64,000 nt of DNA from Microbacterium dextranolyticum (GCF_016907295.1 NZ_JAFBBR010000001.1:248001-312000); one strand, 5' to 3'; counted from the first letter of the stretch, positions 10,211 through 20,776 are shown. The notes: generated by a model not told the origin, from the letters alone. A program made the numbers and translations.

Positions 10211-11249
10211 CCGGGCGCTGACCCCGCGCACCGCGCGACTGCAGCGCGACCCCCGGGTGGGTCGCGCCCTGCGGCAGTCGCTCGCCCTCGGCATCGGGAT
10301 CGTGGTCGTCGTCGCGCTCATCGTCCTCACCCTGGTCTCGCCGGGCCCCGCCCTGCCGACACGGCTGCAAGACGGACTGACGCTCTCGATCAGCGTCCTC
10401 ATCGAATCGATGCCGTTCGTCGTGCTCGGTGTGCTGCTGTCGATCGTCGTGCAGGTGTGGGTGCCGCCGGGCGCGATCGAGCGGTGGATGCCGCGTCGCG
10501 CCTGGTCTCGTCGGATGGTGCTGTCTCTTCTCGGCATGCTCGTGCCGGTGTGCGAATGCGGGAATGTGCCGTTCGCGCGAGGCCTCATGATGCGCGGCTT
10601 CACGGTTCCCGAGACCCTGACCTTCCTCATCGCGGCGCCGATCGTGAACCCCATCGTCATCATCACGACGCATCAGGCGTTCGGGTTCGACGACGGCATC
10701 CTCATCGCGCGCCTGCTGGGCGGCTTCGCCGTCGCGAACCTCATCGGATGGCTGTACAGCCGGCATCCCGACCCCGACGGTCTGCTCACCGAGCGGTTCG
10801 CCGCGTCGTGCGCGTTCGCGCAGGACTCGGATGCCGCGGGGGGCCGCGACCGCGGTCGTCGCAGCCTCGCGCAGTTCGTCGTCGAGTTGCGCGCCGTGAT
10901 GCCGGCGCTCGTGATCGGATCGGCGGTCGCCGGCGCCGTCCAGGTGCTCGTGCCGCGCGACGCGCTGCTGGCGATCGGGTCGAACCCGGCGCTGTCGATC
11001 GTCGCGATGATCACGCTCGCGATGATCGTGTCGATCTGCTCGAACGTCGACTCGTTCTTCGCGCTGTCGTTCGCGTCCACCTTCACGCCCGGATCGATCG
11101 TCGCGTTCCTGCTGGTCGGTCCCCTCGTCGACGTGAAGATGCTGGCGCTGCTGCGCACGACCTTCCGCTCGAGAGTCCTCGTCGGCCTCGTCATCACGAT
11201 CGTGCTGTTCGCCGTCGCCGTCGGATCGGTGGTGAACCTCTTTGTCTGA
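10203..11249 (+). CDS. PF03773-type (DUF318) permease
   Basis: Polytopic membrane protein of 348 aa, with about eight hydrophobic segments and the family core PVCECG (Cys117 and Cys119) at a membrane edge. Homologues such as B. subtilis YcgR are usually paired with a TIGR03943 protein, as here. The gene starts with GTG inside the 3' end of zur and overlaps the next gene by 8 bases. Being locked to zur suggests a role in zinc transport or distribution. Neither direction nor substrate is shown by the sequence. Confidence 0.8.
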   Translation: MTDRALTPRTARLQRDPRVGRALRQSLALGIGIVVVVALIVLTLVSPGPALPTRLQDGLTLSISVLIESMPFVVLGVLLSIVVQVWVPPGAIERWMPRRAWSRRMVLSLLGMLVPVCECGNVPFARGLMMRGFTVPETLTFLIAAPIVNPIVIITTHQAFGFDDGILIARLLGGFAVANLIGWLYSRHPDPDGLLTERFAASCAFAQDSDAAGGRDRGRRSLAQFVVELRAVMPALVIGSAVAGAVQVLVPRDALLAIGSNPALSIVAMITLAMIVSICSNVDSFFALSFASTFTPGSIVAFLLVGPLVDVKMLALLRTTFRSRVLVGLVITIVLFAVAVGSVVNLFV

Positions 11250-12180
11250 GCGTCGTCTGGCGGCCGCGCGTCTGCAGGCGCAGCGCCTCGAGGTCGAGCA
11301 GGCCGAGCGGGTCGAGCCGCACGAGCACGCCACCGGCCTGCGGGCGCACATCAACTCGCGCCTTCTCGGGGTGGGGCTCGCGGCGGGCCTGTCGGCGTTG
11401 ACGATCGCCCTCTGGCTCACCGGGCGACTCGGGCTCTACATCAACCCCGAGTCGACGTGGTTCGCCGTGTCGATGGCCCTCGTCGCGCTCGTCGGGTGCG
11501 CCGTGAGCTTCGCCCTGCCGCGCGGTGCCGAAGCCGACCACGGGCACGACCACGGCGACGCGCACGACCAAACCGACCACGGGCACGGGCGCGCCGACCA
11601 CGGCCACGAAGCGCACGACCACGGCCACGGCCACGCCGAACGCCCCCATGATCACGACCACGCAGCGCCCGCTCACGGACCCGGACGGTTCTGGGGCGGT
11701 GCCGCGACGGTGACCGGTGGCATCCTCGCGACGGGCTTCGTCGCGCTCGTGGTGCTGACGCCGCCGGCGACCCTGTCGGCCGAGCTTGCGATGCAGCGGA
11801 ACACCGGCTCTGCCCCCCTGTTCCAGGGGGCCGACACCGTCGCGCTGGCCGCGACCGGCGACACCGCCAAGTTCGGCGTCGGCGAGTGGGCGAGCGTGTT
11901 CGCGACGGCGACGAACCCCGAGACGTTCGACGGCAGTCAGGTCACCCTGACAGGGTTCGCGACCCCCGGCTCGGACGGGTTCGCCCTCACGCGCCTCGTC
12001 ATCACCCACTGCGTCATCGACGCGCAGCCGGCGAGTGTGGCCATCGCGACCTCCGACGCGGTGAGCACGGGCCAGTGGGTCACGATCACCGGCACGATCC
12101 GCGACGACGGCGGTCACCTCGCGGTGCATCTGACGTCGATCGACCGGATCGACGAGCCGAAGGACCCTTATGAGTACTGA
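11242..12180 (+). CDS. TIGR03943-type membrane protein with His-rich loop
   Basis: Partner of the preceding permease (312 aa), starting with TTG inside its stop region. Two membrane segments (about 42-60 and 73-92) are followed by a remarkable His/Asp-rich stretch at about 100-145 (repeats such as HGHDHGDAHD). A third segment and an extracytoplasmic C-terminal domain containing ITHCVIDA come next. The His-rich loop is a probable zinc-binding or buffering element. Family membership rests on the permease pairing and overall layout. The role in zinc handling is inferred from linkage to zur. Confidence 0.75.
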   Translation: MSERRLAAARLQAQRLEVEQAERVEPHEHATGLRAHINSRLLGVGLAAGLSALTIALWLTGRLGLYINPESTWFAVSMALVALVGCAVSFALPRGAEADHGHDHGDAHDQTDHGHGRADHGHEAHDHGHGHAERPHDHDHAAPAHGPGRFWGGAATVTGGILATGFVALVVLTPPATLSAELAMQRNTGSAPLFQGADTVALAATGDTAKFGVGEWASVFATATNPETFDGSQVTLTGFATPGSDGFALTRLVITHCVIDAQPASVAIATSDAVSTGQWVTITGTIRDDGGHLAVHLTSIDRIDEPKDPYEY

Positions 12181-13585
12181 GGTCGGCTCGCGGCGCGCAC
12201 GCACGCGTCGCCGCCGCTCGCGCGCCTATCTGGGCGTGTTCGCGATCGTGCTCGCGGTGCTCGGCGTGCTCGGTCTCGCCGGTGCCGCCGTGACGACGGT
12301 GCAGGGGCCGCGCGTGACGCGCGTCAGCATCGATCCGGATGCCGCGGTGAACGCCGCCGGTTCGCGCGTCATCTTCACCACGACGCAGTCGCTCACCGCG
12401 GTGCGACCGGAGCAGGTCACCGTGACGCCGGCGACCGCGTTCACGGTCGACACGTCGGGCCGGAGCGTCGGCGTGCGTTTCGCGCTGCCGCTGTGGGACG
12501 ACACCGACTACACCGTCACGATCTCGGGGGTCACCGGGCTCGGCGGCGGTGCGGCGACGACGATCGACGAGAGCTTCACGACACCGCCGTTGCAGTCCTT
12601 CCTCCTGCAGCGGTCGAAGACGGGCGACACCGTGTTCCGCACGGACCTGAAAGGCGATGCCGCCCAGCCCGTCTTCAGCGACCCGCAGATCGAGGACTTC
12701 CGGGCGACGTCGAGCCACATCGTCGTCTCGACGGTCGACGACAAGGGCCATTCGCACCTGACCGTGACCGACCTCGACGGCGGGAACGTGCGCGAGCTGA
12801 AGCTGCCGGGCACGGGCACGGTGTCGAACCTGCAGAACGCCGACCGCGGCAACCTCATCGGGTACACGTTCACCGACGCCGCCGTGGGGGCCGCGGGGGC
12901 GCGGGCGAGTGTGCTGTACACGGCGTCGCTCGCCGACGCGCAGCGCGACGACGAGCCGACGGCGATCACCCGCAGCGGTGCCGAGTCGCGCGTCGACGAC
13001 TGGCGCTTCGTGCCCGGCACCGACAGCCTGCTGACGCTCACCTTCGACGGTGCGCTGACCCTGGTGTCCCCCTCGGGCGGGCCGCCCGTCGCCCTCGGCA
13101 ACGCCGTCGCGATCACGGGGATCGCGCGCGGGTCGACGACCGTCGTCGTCGACCGCGTCTCGGGGCCGGTCGCGATCGACCTCGCCACCGCGAAAGAGAC
13201 CCCGCTGCCGCCGACGACGGCGGGGCTCGGACAGGTGAACAAGGTCATCCCGCTCGCCGACGGGTCGACGCTGCGCGTGCTCGCCGTGCTCGACGGCTTC
13301 ACCGTGCGCTCGACCACGGTCAACTTCGTCGATACCCAGGGAAACGCACGCGCCGTGTTCTCGGTTGCGCCCGCCGATACCCTGCTCGAGACGTGCGTGT
13401 CGCCGAGCGGTCGTTACGCCGCGTTCCTCGTGGCGCCCAATGCCGTCGCGAACCCGTACGACGGCCACGTGCTGCCGTTGCCGCAGACCCTCGAGACCCA
13501 CGTCGTCTCGCTCACCGACGGCCACGAGGTCGTCGCCCTCACCGGCTTCGACATCTCGTGGTGCCAGACCCCGCCACGGATATGA
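12170..13585 (+). CDS. Membrane-anchored extracytoplasmic protein, Ig-like plus propeller-like, unknown function
   Basis: A 471-residue protein with an Arg-rich N-terminus and one membrane segment at about 20-42. An Ig-like (Big_5-type) domain follows at about 50-145 (VFTTTQSL to ESFTTPP). The rest has repeated short strands (for example TVFRTDLKGDAAQPVFSD and SHLTVTDLDGGNVREL) that look like TolB/WD-type blades. No catalytic motif is seen. It overlaps the previous gene by 11 bases and the next by 4, so it is part of the zur operon, but I cannot assign a function. Confidence 0.7.
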   Translation: MSTEVGSRRARTRRRRSRAYLGVFAIVLAVLGVLGLAGAAVTTVQGPRVTRVSIDPDAAVNAAGSRVIFTTTQSLTAVRPEQVTVTPATAFTVDTSGRSVGVRFALPLWDDTDYTVTISGVTGLGGGAATTIDESFTTPPLQSFLLQRSKTGDTVFRTDLKGDAAQPVFSDPQIEDFRATSSHIVVSTVDDKGHSHLTVTDLDGGNVRELKLPGTGTVSNLQNADRGNLIGYTFTDAAVGAAGARASVLYTASLADAQRDDEPTAITRSGAESRVDDWRFVPGTDSLLTLTFDGALTLVSPSGGPPVALGNAVAITGIARGSTTVVVDRVSGPVAIDLATAKETPLPPTTAGLGQVNKVIPLADGSTLRVLAVLDGFTVRSTTVNFVDTQGNARAVFSVAPADTLLETCVSPSGRYAAFLVAPNAVANPYDGHVLPLPQTLETHVVSLTDGHEVVALTGFDISWCQTPPRI

Positions 13586-14415
13586 CGCCCCGCGGCGCGC
13601 GGCCCGAACACGACGACGGGGCGGCAGCGTCGGGGGCGGCGCCCGCCGGCTCTGGCCCCGGCGGGCGTGCCCTCGCGGGCACCGGCACCTCGCTCGGCTG
13701 GCGGCAGGGACTCGTGCCCGCCTCGCGGTCGGCGCTCGACGCCCTGCCGCTGGAGGTCGCGCCCCGCCTGCTCGGCGGCGTGCTCGAGGTGACGACCCTC
13801 GCGGCAGGCCCCGCCGTCGCTGCCGTCGATGCGGCGGGTGCCGACGCCGACACCGCCACTGTCGCGGTGCGGATCACCGAGGTCGAGGCGTACCACGGCG
13901 CGGGGACGGGCCCGGTGCCCGACCCCGGATCGCACGCCCGGATGGGACGGACCGCCCGCAACGCGACGATGTGGGGTGAGCCGGGGCACCTCTACGTCTA
14001 TCTGAGCCACGGCATCCATTCGTGCGTCAACGTCGTCTGCGGCGCGGACGGCGAGGCCGGTGGAGTGCTGCTGCGCGCCGGCGAGGTGATCGAGGGGATC
14101 GACGTCGCGACGGCACGGCGTCCCGCCGCCCGGACCGCGCGCGATCTCGCCCGCGGCCCGGGGCGCCTCGGCGAGGCCGTCGGCCTGCGCCACGCGCTCC
14201 ACGACGGGATCGACGCCGTCACGGGCGAGCCTCGCGCGGGTGCCGTCGCCCGGCTGTGGCTGCCGGAACACGCGCGGCGCGATATCGCCCGGGGCCCGCG
14301 CGTGGGCGTCGCGGGGGTCGCGGGCACGGATGCCTTCCCGTGGCGCTTCTGGATCGCCGGCGACCCGACCGTGTCGCCCTTCCGGTGGGGGCGCGGCGCC
14401 GGGCCGGCGGCCTGA
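13582..14415 (+). CDS. mpg: 3-methyladenine DNA glycosylase (AAG/MPG family)
   Basis: Excises alkylated purines in base-excision repair (277 aa). The motif ITEVEAYHG contains the catalytic Glu. The blocks MGRTARNATMWGEPGHLYVYLSHGIH and CVNVVC are typical of AAG. A low-complexity N-terminal extension of about 40 residues precedes the domain. The ATG overlaps the upstream stop, placing it last in the zur operon. This is probably co-transcription of convenience rather than a zinc function. Confidence 0.9.
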   Translation: MTPRGARPEHDDGAAASGAAPAGSGPGGRALAGTGTSLGWRQGLVPASRSALDALPLEVAPRLLGGVLEVTTLAAGPAVAAVDAAGADADTATVAVRITEVEAYHGAGTGPVPDPGSHARMGRTARNATMWGEPGHLYVYLSHGIHSCVNVVCGADGEAGGVLLRAGEVIEGIDVATARRPAARTARDLARGPGRLGEAVGLRHALHDGIDAVTGEPRAGAVARLWLPEHARRDIARGPRVGVAGVAGTDAFPWRFWIAGDPTVSPFRWGRGAGPAA

Positions 14416-14420
14416 CGCCG

Positions 14421-14450
14421 GGTCCGGCCCGGCCTGCGCCGGCCCGGACC
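14421..14450. terminator. Bidirectional terminator hairpin
   Basis: GGTCCGGCCCGGC at 14421-14433 pairs with 14438-14450, with one mismatch, around CTGC. It sits between the convergent glycosylase and giant membrane protein genes. Confidence 0.7.
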
Positions 14451-14455
14451 GAGGT

Positions 14456-17400
14456 TCAGCGGAGCGAGGCCACCCCCGCATACGCCTTCTTGAGCGCGAT
14501 GAGCTGCCGCTCGTAGCGTGCGGCGATCACGATCAGCAGGATGCCGCCGGCGCCCACCCACAGCCACCACGGCACCGCGGTGTAGCTGAGGGCGATCCAC
14601 GGCCACAGCTGTGCCACACCGTGCACGAGCAGCACGACGGTGCCGATGACGAGAGGCGCCTGCAGGCGGCGGGTCGCGCCGATCACGACGAGCGCGAGGG
14701 CGACGAGTCCGAGCGCGACGATCCGCCACAGGGCGTTCGGGCCGACGTCGTGGAGCAGGGACGGCGCCGTGAGCAGCGCGAGACCCGGCCCGAGCGACGG
14801 CCACGAGCGGGCGCTCGGCTCCATGCGCAGGCGGCGGACGCCGAGCACGATGAGGCCCACCGCCGGCGCCGCCGTCACGACCTCGACCGGTCGCGCCGCC
14901 CCGACGAGCAGGGCGGTCGCGGCCACGATCACGACGGCGATGACACCGGCGAGGGCCGGGGCGGGTCCGAGGCGAGGCCGTGCGAGGGTGGCACTCACGG
15001 CGGCTGCGCTGAGCAGGGCGACGGCGATACCTGCGCGCACCGGGCCGTCGTCGGACAGCCCGGTCATGAGCAGCACGGACTGCGCAACGGCCGCGGTGAC
15101 GGCGCTCGCCGCGAAGACCCCCGCCACGACGCGGGTCGTGGTCGACGCCGCTCGCAAGGGGGCGCCGCCGGGTCGAGGGTCGTCGACGGATGCCGCCAGG
15201 GCGTCGTTCCGGGACGCGCGGAGGGCGACCAGCCCCACGAGGCCCACGGCGACCGCCCCGGCGAGCACCCAGGCATCCGGTTCGAGCCCCGCACCCGACG
15301 CGACGCACACGACGAATCGCAAGCCGATGGCGGCGACGGCCGTCAGCGTCGATCCCAGCGTGACGACGCCGGCGACGGCCCACCACCGCGGGCGCGCGAG
15401 TTGTGCGGCCACGGCGCATGCGGCGGCGGTCGCGCAGACGGCGATGAGTCCGCTCTGCAGCGCCGACCCGTCACCGCGCAGCGCGACCGTCACCGCTGCC
15501 AGTCCGGTTCCGGCCGCGGCGGCGAGGGCCGGCAGCGGTGGAGCGAAGCGTCGCCACACGAGGACCGCCGCGAGGGCGGTCACGCCGCCGCCGGCGACGA
15601 GGGCGATCGCGAGCCCCGCCCCCGTCGTGAGCTCGATCGCCGCGCGCAGCCCCATCGCGACCGCTGCCGAGGCGAGGATCGCGATCGACGCGGCGGCGAG
15701 CCGCATTGCGCGGACACCTGCCACGACGGCGAGGCCGACGGCGGCCAGCAGCACGGCGGCGACGCCGAGCCATGCCCGGCCTGCGTGCGCCGGAGCGAGC
15801 ACACTGGGCACGACCGCGACGGCGATGCCCGCGAGCCAGGGCGCCCTCTCCGCCTCGGGCCAGGGCGCCGCGGCATCCGTCGACCTCGCGAGGCGTCGCA
15901 TGGCGAGTGCGGCACCGGCAAGCACGGCGATTCCCACGGGCGCCGACACCAGCTCGACGGGGTCGACGGCGGGAAGGATCGCACCCGCGACGAGCGCAGC
16001 CGCACCGGCCGAGGCCCATCGCGTCGCCGCGCCGAGGGGAGCGATGTTCACGGCTGCGGCGGCGACCGACAGGCCGAGCAGCGTGACGAGAGCGACCGCT
16101 GCGATCAGGCCGTCCGTGTGCAGGAAGACGCGGAGGGCGACGGTGGTCCCGCCGAGGACGGTCGCGATCGCGGGAGCACCCACGGCGAAGGCATGCTGCG
16201 CGACGCGCGCCGGAGCACCCGGCTGCGCGACTCGTCTCGACGCGCCGACCGTGCCGGCGACCACCGGGGACGCCACCGGAGCCGAGTCGGGGTCGGCCAG
16301 GGCGCTGGGGCGGGGTCGGGTCTGTGCCACGCGGGCGAATGCTGCGCCCGCCGAAAACGCGGCGGCCGCCGGCAGCGCCGCCCAGGCGGCGTGGGCACTG
16401 CCGGCCCACATCGACATGACGAGCGCGCCCGGCGTGGCGATCGCGAGAGAGGTGACGGCGAGCGAGACGGATGCCGCGGGGACCCGCCGCACCGCGGTCC
16501 ACGCCGGAACGGCGCACAGCGCTGCGGCGACGAGGGTGGTCACGATGGTGCGCGTCGGGTCGTGGACGACGGTCAACGCGGGCACGCCGACCCCGGCGAG
16601 AACGGCGAGGCCGACCGCGATCGCCGCCTCGGTGTGCCGACGCAGCCAGGTGAGGGCGGTGGCGAGGAGCGCGAGCGCGATCGCGGGCGGGAGGGCATAG
16701 GCCTCACGCGTCGGCACGGTCGGCGTCGCGGTCGCGAGGATCGTCCAGAGCGCACCCGAGGCGAGGGCGAGCGAGACCCAGACGAGCAGACGTCGGGGCG
16801 CGGCCCCGAGGGGAGCACCCGCCGATCCGGATGAGGGCACCCCCGGCAGGGCGTGCGACCGGGGCGCTGCCCACCCGCGGGTGACGCTCATCGCGGTCGC
16901 TGTCGCGGCGACGAGCAGCACGGTCACGCCGGCGAGGGAGCGCGGTGCCGTGCCGCCGACGAGGATGATCGTCGCGATCGCGCCGAGGTCGACCCCGACA
17001 CGCACGTTCCACGGCGCCGATGCGACGGCATCCACGGTGGGGCGACGCATCGACACGACCGCGGCGATGAGGCACAGCGCCGCGGCCGATCCCACGGTGA
17101 GCGGTGCGAGGAACTCTGCCCCGCCGACGATGCCGACGGCCGTCACCGCCAGAGCGGCCGTCGCGGGAGAAAGCAGTATGCCCGCGAAGGTGCGGATGCC
17201 GTCGACGCGCGATCTCGCCCCCTCCGCACTGCCGGAACCGTGGCGCCAGGTGGCCCAGGCGAGTGCGCCGAGAACCGCGATGAGCGCTGCGCCGCGCACG
17301 ATGCCCGCCCAGGGTTCTCCGATCGCCGCGGCGACGGCGCCCGCCCGCGGCACGGACCCTGGCGCGGCGGCGGCCCCGATCAGCACCGGCAGAACGGATG

Positions 17401-19546
17401 CCGCGGTGAGCACGAGCCCGGATGCCGCCAGCGCGCGGGGCACGAGAGCACGGCCCCTGCCGTCGTTCTCGCCGTCGTTCCCGTGTCGGGCGCCGCGTCG
17501 TGCGCCGACGAGAGCGAGCGTGAGCGCCGCGAGGGCGACCCACTGCACGAGAGCGCCGCCGGCGTGGACGGATCCCGAGGCATCCTCGATCACGGCGGCG
17601 ATCGCCGAGGGCGCGACGAGCGCGCTCATCGCGGCGATCAGCACCGCGGCGATGCTCAGTTGCGCGCCCTCGCGGGGCGTGGCTCGGGAGGCGACCGCCA
17701 CGGCGATCGGGGTGAGGATCGCGGCCACGGCGGCGAGGGTCCACAGTGCGGGCGAGGAGAGTCCCGCCGCATACGCCGTCGCTCCGCCGAGCACGGCGGC
17801 TGCGGCCCACGCCGCCGGTCGACGATCACTGCGGGCGATGCCGACGGCCGCGGCGCACACGAGCACGCCGACGCCGACGACGATCGCCGGCACGGCGGTC
17901 GCGAGCGCCGCAGCGAGCACCACGACCGCAGACGCCGTCGGGCGCGCGGTGCGCAGGGCGCCCCGCCGCAGCGAGGGCGCGAACCACAGTGCGGCGGCGA
18001 GTGCGGCACCGCCGACGAGTGCAGGCAGCGCGCCCGGCGCGAGCGCGGCGACGGCGTCGGTGTGCCAGAGCGCCCAGCGCCGGCCGATGGCCTCGGCGCC
18101 CGAGGCGACCCAGCTCGCGGCGGTGAGCAGGGCGCCGACCCCGGCGATGCCGCCCGCCGCGACGACCGCCTGCGCCGGCAGGCCCCGACGAAGGCGCACG
18201 CGGTCGGCGACGACGGCGACGGCCGCGGCGACCACCGGTCCCGCGACGGAGATCTGCCACGGCCACGGTTCGCGCAGCGCGAGCTGCCACCCCCACGTCG
18301 CCGCGCCGGCCACTCCGATGCACGCGACGGCGGTCGCGAGCAGAGGCGCCCACCCTTCCGCGATCGTCGTCGCGCGGCGGCCGAGCACGATCCACCACGC
18401 CGCGGCGAGGATCACGAGAGCCGGGACGATCCAGAGCACGAAGCCGACGCCGTCGTACGCCACGAGGAACGAGCCGCCGAGGGTGGACGCCAGTGCGGCG
18501 ACTCCGATCGAGGCGAGGGCGGTCCGCTCTCCGCGCGACTCCGCCCGCGCGGCCGACCACGGTGCCGGGAGGGCGAAGGTCAGCGCCCCGGCGGCAGCCG
18601 CCGCCAGTCCGACGATGGCCGCGGGTGCCGGTGACAGCCCGGACGCGCCCGCGGCGAGCAGGGCGACGCCCGTCGGCACACCGAGGACCGCTGCGACGTC
18701 GGGGGCGCGTAGGCGCGACACGCGGGCCCACAGGCGGCACAGTGCCCCGACCGCGAGAGCGGCGGCCCCGGCGTAGAGGACCGGGTCGGAGGCATCCGCG
18801 CCGAACAGGCCGTTGGCGCGGGCGCCCCACGCGTCGAGAGCCAGCAGAACCACCCCGATGACGGCGACGCCCTCGGCCGTCGAGGTCAGCGCGCGGCGGC
18901 GCAGGAACGTCGCCGTCGCGATCGTCGCGAGCGTCACCGCCCCGACGATCAGGGCCCGCACGGCCATCGTGGCGACGAACCACGCGACCGTCAGGAAGAA
19001 GATCGCCGCGATGCCGACGAGGCAGACGCCCACGATGAGCAGCAGCATCGGAACCGTGATGCGCCGACGTGGCGTGCGGGGCGGGGCGATGGGCTCGGGC
19101 CGCGGGCCGTCCGCCGCGACGCGCGGGCGCGGGGATGCCGGGCTCGTCGCCCCCGAGGGCGCGTCGACCGCGAGCGTCGGAAGAGCCGGGGGAGCGGCAG
19201 AGATGCGCGCGGCGGGGAGCTGGGCGGCTGGAGCGGCTGCGACGTGCGCAGCCGTCACGGACGCTGCCTGCGGGGCCGTCGCGAGCGCTGCCTGCGCCGC
19301 GCGCACCTCGTCGAGCACGGCGCGCCGTTCGCGCTCGAGCCCGAGGATGTTCTGCCCGAGCGTCAGCACCGACGCCAGGCGACGATCGGTCAGGGCGAGG
19401 CCGCACCCGGCGCATTCCGTCGGCGGGCCGCCGGCCGGTGTCGGAAGGATCGGGCGGAAGCAGGCCGGGCATCTCGTGGTGTCGGCGAGGTCCTCCGCCC
19501 GCCGTGGCCAGGCAGTGCCCGGGGCATCCGTCTCGTTCGTCGACAC
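14456..19546 (-). CDS. Giant SCO7613-like polytopic membrane protein
   Basis: A 1696-residue protein. Its N-terminus forms a zinc-ribbon-like knuckle (Cys26, Cys29, Cys45, Cys48), followed by a short helix and an Ala/Pro-rich linker to about residue 150. The remainder is dozens of hydrophobic segments rich in Ala, Val and Gly, in long runs divided by short Arg-rich loops. Actinobacterial proteins described by an SCO7613 C-terminal domain have this form. I see no transporter, protease or transferase motif. The function is unknown. It is transcribed alone, convergent with the glycosylase. Confidence 0.75.
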   Translation of the reverse strand: MSTNETDAPGTAWPRRAEDLADTTRCPACFRPILPTPAGGPPTECAGCGLALTDRRLASVLTLGQNILGLERERRAVLDEVRAAQAALATAPQAASVTAAHVAAAPAAQLPAARISAAPPALPTLAVDAPSGATSPASPRPRVAADGPRPEPIAPPRTPRRRITVPMLLLIVGVCLVGIAAIFFLTVAWFVATMAVRALIVGAVTLATIATATFLRRRALTSTAEGVAVIGVVLLALDAWGARANGLFGADASDPVLYAGAAALAVGALCRLWARVSRLRAPDVAAVLGVPTGVALLAAGASGLSPAPAAIVGLAAAAAGALTFALPAPWSAARAESRGERTALASIGVAALASTLGGSFLVAYDGVGFVLWIVPALVILAAAWWIVLGRRATTIAEGWAPLLATAVACIGVAGAATWGWQLALREPWPWQISVAGPVVAAAVAVVADRVRLRRGLPAQAVVAAGGIAGVGALLTAASWVASGAEAIGRRWALWHTDAVAALAPGALPALVGGAALAAALWFAPSLRRGALRTARPTASAVVVLAAALATAVPAIVVGVGVLVCAAAVGIARSDRRPAAWAAAAVLGGATAYAAGLSSPALWTLAAVAAILTPIAVAVASRATPREGAQLSIAAVLIAAMSALVAPSAIAAVIEDASGSVHAGGALVQWVALAALTLALVGARRGARHGNDGENDGRGRALVPRALAASGLVLTAASVLPVLIGAAAAPGSVPRAGAVAAAIGEPWAGIVRGAALIAVLGALAWATWRHGSGSAEGARSRVDGIRTFAGILLSPATAALAVTAVGIVGGAEFLAPLTVGSAAALCLIAAVVSMRRPTVDAVASAPWNVRVGVDLGAIATIILVGGTAPRSLAGVTVLLVAATATAMSVTRGWAAPRSHALPGVPSSGSAGAPLGAAPRRLLVWVSLALASGALWTILATATPTVPTREAYALPPAIALALLATALTWLRRHTEAAIAVGLAVLAGVGVPALTVVHDPTRTIVTTLVAAALCAVPAWTAVRRVPAASVSLAVTSLAIATPGALVMSMWAGSAHAAWAALPAAAAFSAGAAFARVAQTRPRPSALADPDSAPVASPVVAGTVGASRRVAQPGAPARVAQHAFAVGAPAIATVLGGTTVALRVFLHTDGLIAAVALVTLLGLSVAAAAVNIAPLGAATRWASAGAAALVAGAILPAVDPVELVSAPVGIAVLAGAALAMRRLARSTDAAAPWPEAERAPWLAGIAVAVVPSVLAPAHAGRAWLGVAAVLLAAVGLAVVAGVRAMRLAAASIAILASAAVAMGLRAAIELTTGAGLAIALVAGGGVTALAAVLVWRRFAPPLPALAAAAGTGLAAVTVALRGDGSALQSGLIAVCATAAACAVAAQLARPRWWAVAGVVTLGSTLTAVAAIGLRFVVCVASGAGLEPDAWVLAGAVAVGLVGLVALRASRNDALAASVDDPRPGGAPLRAASTTTRVVAGVFAASAVTAAVAQSVLLMTGLSDDGPVRAGIAVALLSAAAVSATLARPRLGPAPALAGVIAVVIVAATALLVGAARPVEVVTAAPAVGLIVLGVRRLRMEPSARSWPSLGPGLALLTAPSLLHDVGPNALWRIVALGLVALALVVIGATRRLQAPLVIGTVVLLVHGVAQLWPWIALSYTAVPWWLWVGAGGILLIVIAARYERQLIALKKAYAGVASLR

Positions 19547-19653
19547 GTCGTCTCCTCCTCGCTCGGGGGCGGAGATCTCATGGTGGCATCACAGGCATGA
19601 CCGGCGCGGCATCCATGCACAGTCGGCGTCGGCCCCGCGAGGCTCGGACGTGC

Positions 19654-19781
19654 TAGGCTGTTTCTTTGTCTGCGCGCACTCCAGCACGCAGTTCGTATCC
19701 CACTCACCGAATCCGGCAGGAATGCCGTGCTGCGGCGTGGGGTGCAGACAAGGGATCTTGGGTGAGGCCGTCCGGCCTCAC
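19654..19781 (+). promoter_or_regulatory. rpmB operon promoter and structured leader
   Basis: TAGGCT at 19654-19659, preceded by TG, is a -10 box like those at several other genes here. It predicts a 5' leader of about 135 bases. The leader ends in a perfect hairpin, GTGAGGCC (19762-19769) pairing with 19774-19781 around GTCC, 21 bases before the rpmB ATG. No Zur-type inverted repeat is visible. Confidence 0.5.
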
Positions 19782-19802
19782 GGTACAGAGGGAGTAATCA
19801 CC

Positions 19803-20039
19803 ATGGCAGCAGTGTGCCAGGTGACCGGAGCGGTTCCCGGCTTCGGTCACAACATCTCGCACTCGCACCGCAGGACGAAGCGCCGCTTCGACCCGAACGT
19901 GCAGAAGAAGACCTACTACGTTCCTTCGCTTGGTCGCAAGATCACGCTGAACGTCTCGGCTAAGGGCATCAAGGTCATCGACGCCCGCGGCATCGAGTCG
20001 GTCGTGAAGGACCTGATCGCGAAGGGTGTGAAGCTCTAA
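19803..20039 (+). CDS. rpmB: 50S ribosomal protein L28
   Basis: L28 of 78 aa. It has only one cysteine (Cys5) and lacks the CxxC pairs of the zinc-ribbon form, so this is the C-minus, zinc-independent type. The core [18 protein letters not shown] is typical. GGGAG lies eight bases before the ATG. It overlaps rpmG through TAATG. Confidence 0.96.
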   Translation: MAAVCQVTGAVPGFGHNISHSHRRTKRRFDPNVQKKTYYVPSLGRKITLNVSAKGIKVIDARGIESVVKDLIAKGVKL

Positions 20040-20209
20040 TGGCGAAGAAGGCTCAGGACGTTCGTCCGATCATCAAGCTGCGTTCCACCGCCGGCACGGG
20101 GTACACCTACGTGACGCGCAAGAACCGTCGCAACAACCCCGACCGCATCGTGCTGAAGAAGTACGACCCGGTGATCCGCAAGCACGTCGAATTCCGAGAG
20201 GAGCGCTGA
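20039..20209 (+). CDS. rpmG: 50S ribosomal protein L33
   Basis: A 56-residue L33 beginning at the ATG that overlaps the rpmB stop. The core [20 protein letters not shown] is clear. No cysteine is present, so the zinc site of the C-plus form is absent. The rpmB-rpmG-rpsN order is the one found for zinc-independent paralogue operons in actinobacteria. Confidence 0.96.
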   Translation: MAKKAQDVRPIIKLRSTAGTGYTYVTRKNRRNNPDRIVLKKYDPVIRKHVEFREER

Positions 20210-20213
20210 TCTC

Positions 20214-20519
20214 ATGGCCAAGAAGAGCAAGATCGCGCGCAACAACCAGCGCGAAGAGGTCGTCGCCCGCTACGCCGAGAAGCGTGCCGAGCTGAAGAAG
20301 ACGCTCGTCGACACGAACGCGACCGACGAGGCCCGCGAGGCCGCCCGCGTCGGCCTGCAGAAGCTGCCCCGCAACGCGTCGCCGGTTCGCCTGCGCGGCC
20401 GCGACGCGATCGACGGTCGCCCCCGCGGCTTCCTGTCGAAGTTCGGCATCTCGCGTGTCCGCTTCCGCGACATGGCGCACAAGGGCGAGCTGCCCGGCGT
20501 GACCAAGTCGAGCTGGTAA
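20214..20519 (+). CDS. rpsN: 30S ribosomal protein S14, long zinc-free form
   Basis: S14 of 101 aa, the long form without the CxxC zinc ribbon of the 61-residue short form. The conserved end [23 protein letters not shown] is present. It starts four bases after rpmG, with GAGGAG in the 3' end of that gene as ribosome site. It is followed by a strong hairpin. Confidence 0.96.
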   Translation: MAKKSKIARNNQREEVVARYAEKRAELKKTLVDTNATDEAREAARVGLQKLPRNASPVRLRGRDAIDGRPRGFLSKFGISRVRFRDMAHKGELPGVTKSSW

Positions 20520-20532
20520 GCACCCGCTTCGC

Positions 20533-20566
20533 ACGAAGGCCCATCCCTCCGGGGGTGGGCCTTCGT
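20533..20566 (+). terminator. Terminator of the rpmB-rpmG-rpsN operon
   Basis: ACGAAGGCCCA (20533-20543) pairs with TGGGCCTTCGT (20556-20566), with further G-C pairs inside. It lies 13 bases after the rpsN stop. There is no long T-run, as is usual at this GC content. Confidence 0.8.
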
Positions 20567-20776
20567 CGTCGGCGGGGTGGCCGTCTCGCAGAATCGGAGA
20601 GCGGTCTCGGAATCGAACGGAGCGGTCTCAGGCATCCGAATCTGCGACGGTTTTGCGATTCTGCGCGGGTGGGATGCCGGGGGTGCGGCGGCCGCGGAAG
20701 GCCGGATGAGGGGCGACACGCCGGTGAAGATGGTGTGGATGAGCCGGAAATCCGCGGAATTCCGGGGTTCGTGGGT

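Noticed and set aside
8140..10666. Long reverse frames with repeated HDPRPDHTRPRT-type peptides
   Set aside because: They translate the znuB-zur direct repeats and antisense of real genes. There is no start context or family match.
12493..13581. 363-residue N-terminal extension of the DNA glycosylase
   Set aside because: It overlaps the real upstream gene in another frame. The family and the ATG overlapping its stop place the start at 13582.
19547..19802. Zur box before rpmB
   Set aside because: Expected from other actinobacteria, but no 6-3-6 inverted repeat like those at 6535 and 45111 is visible.
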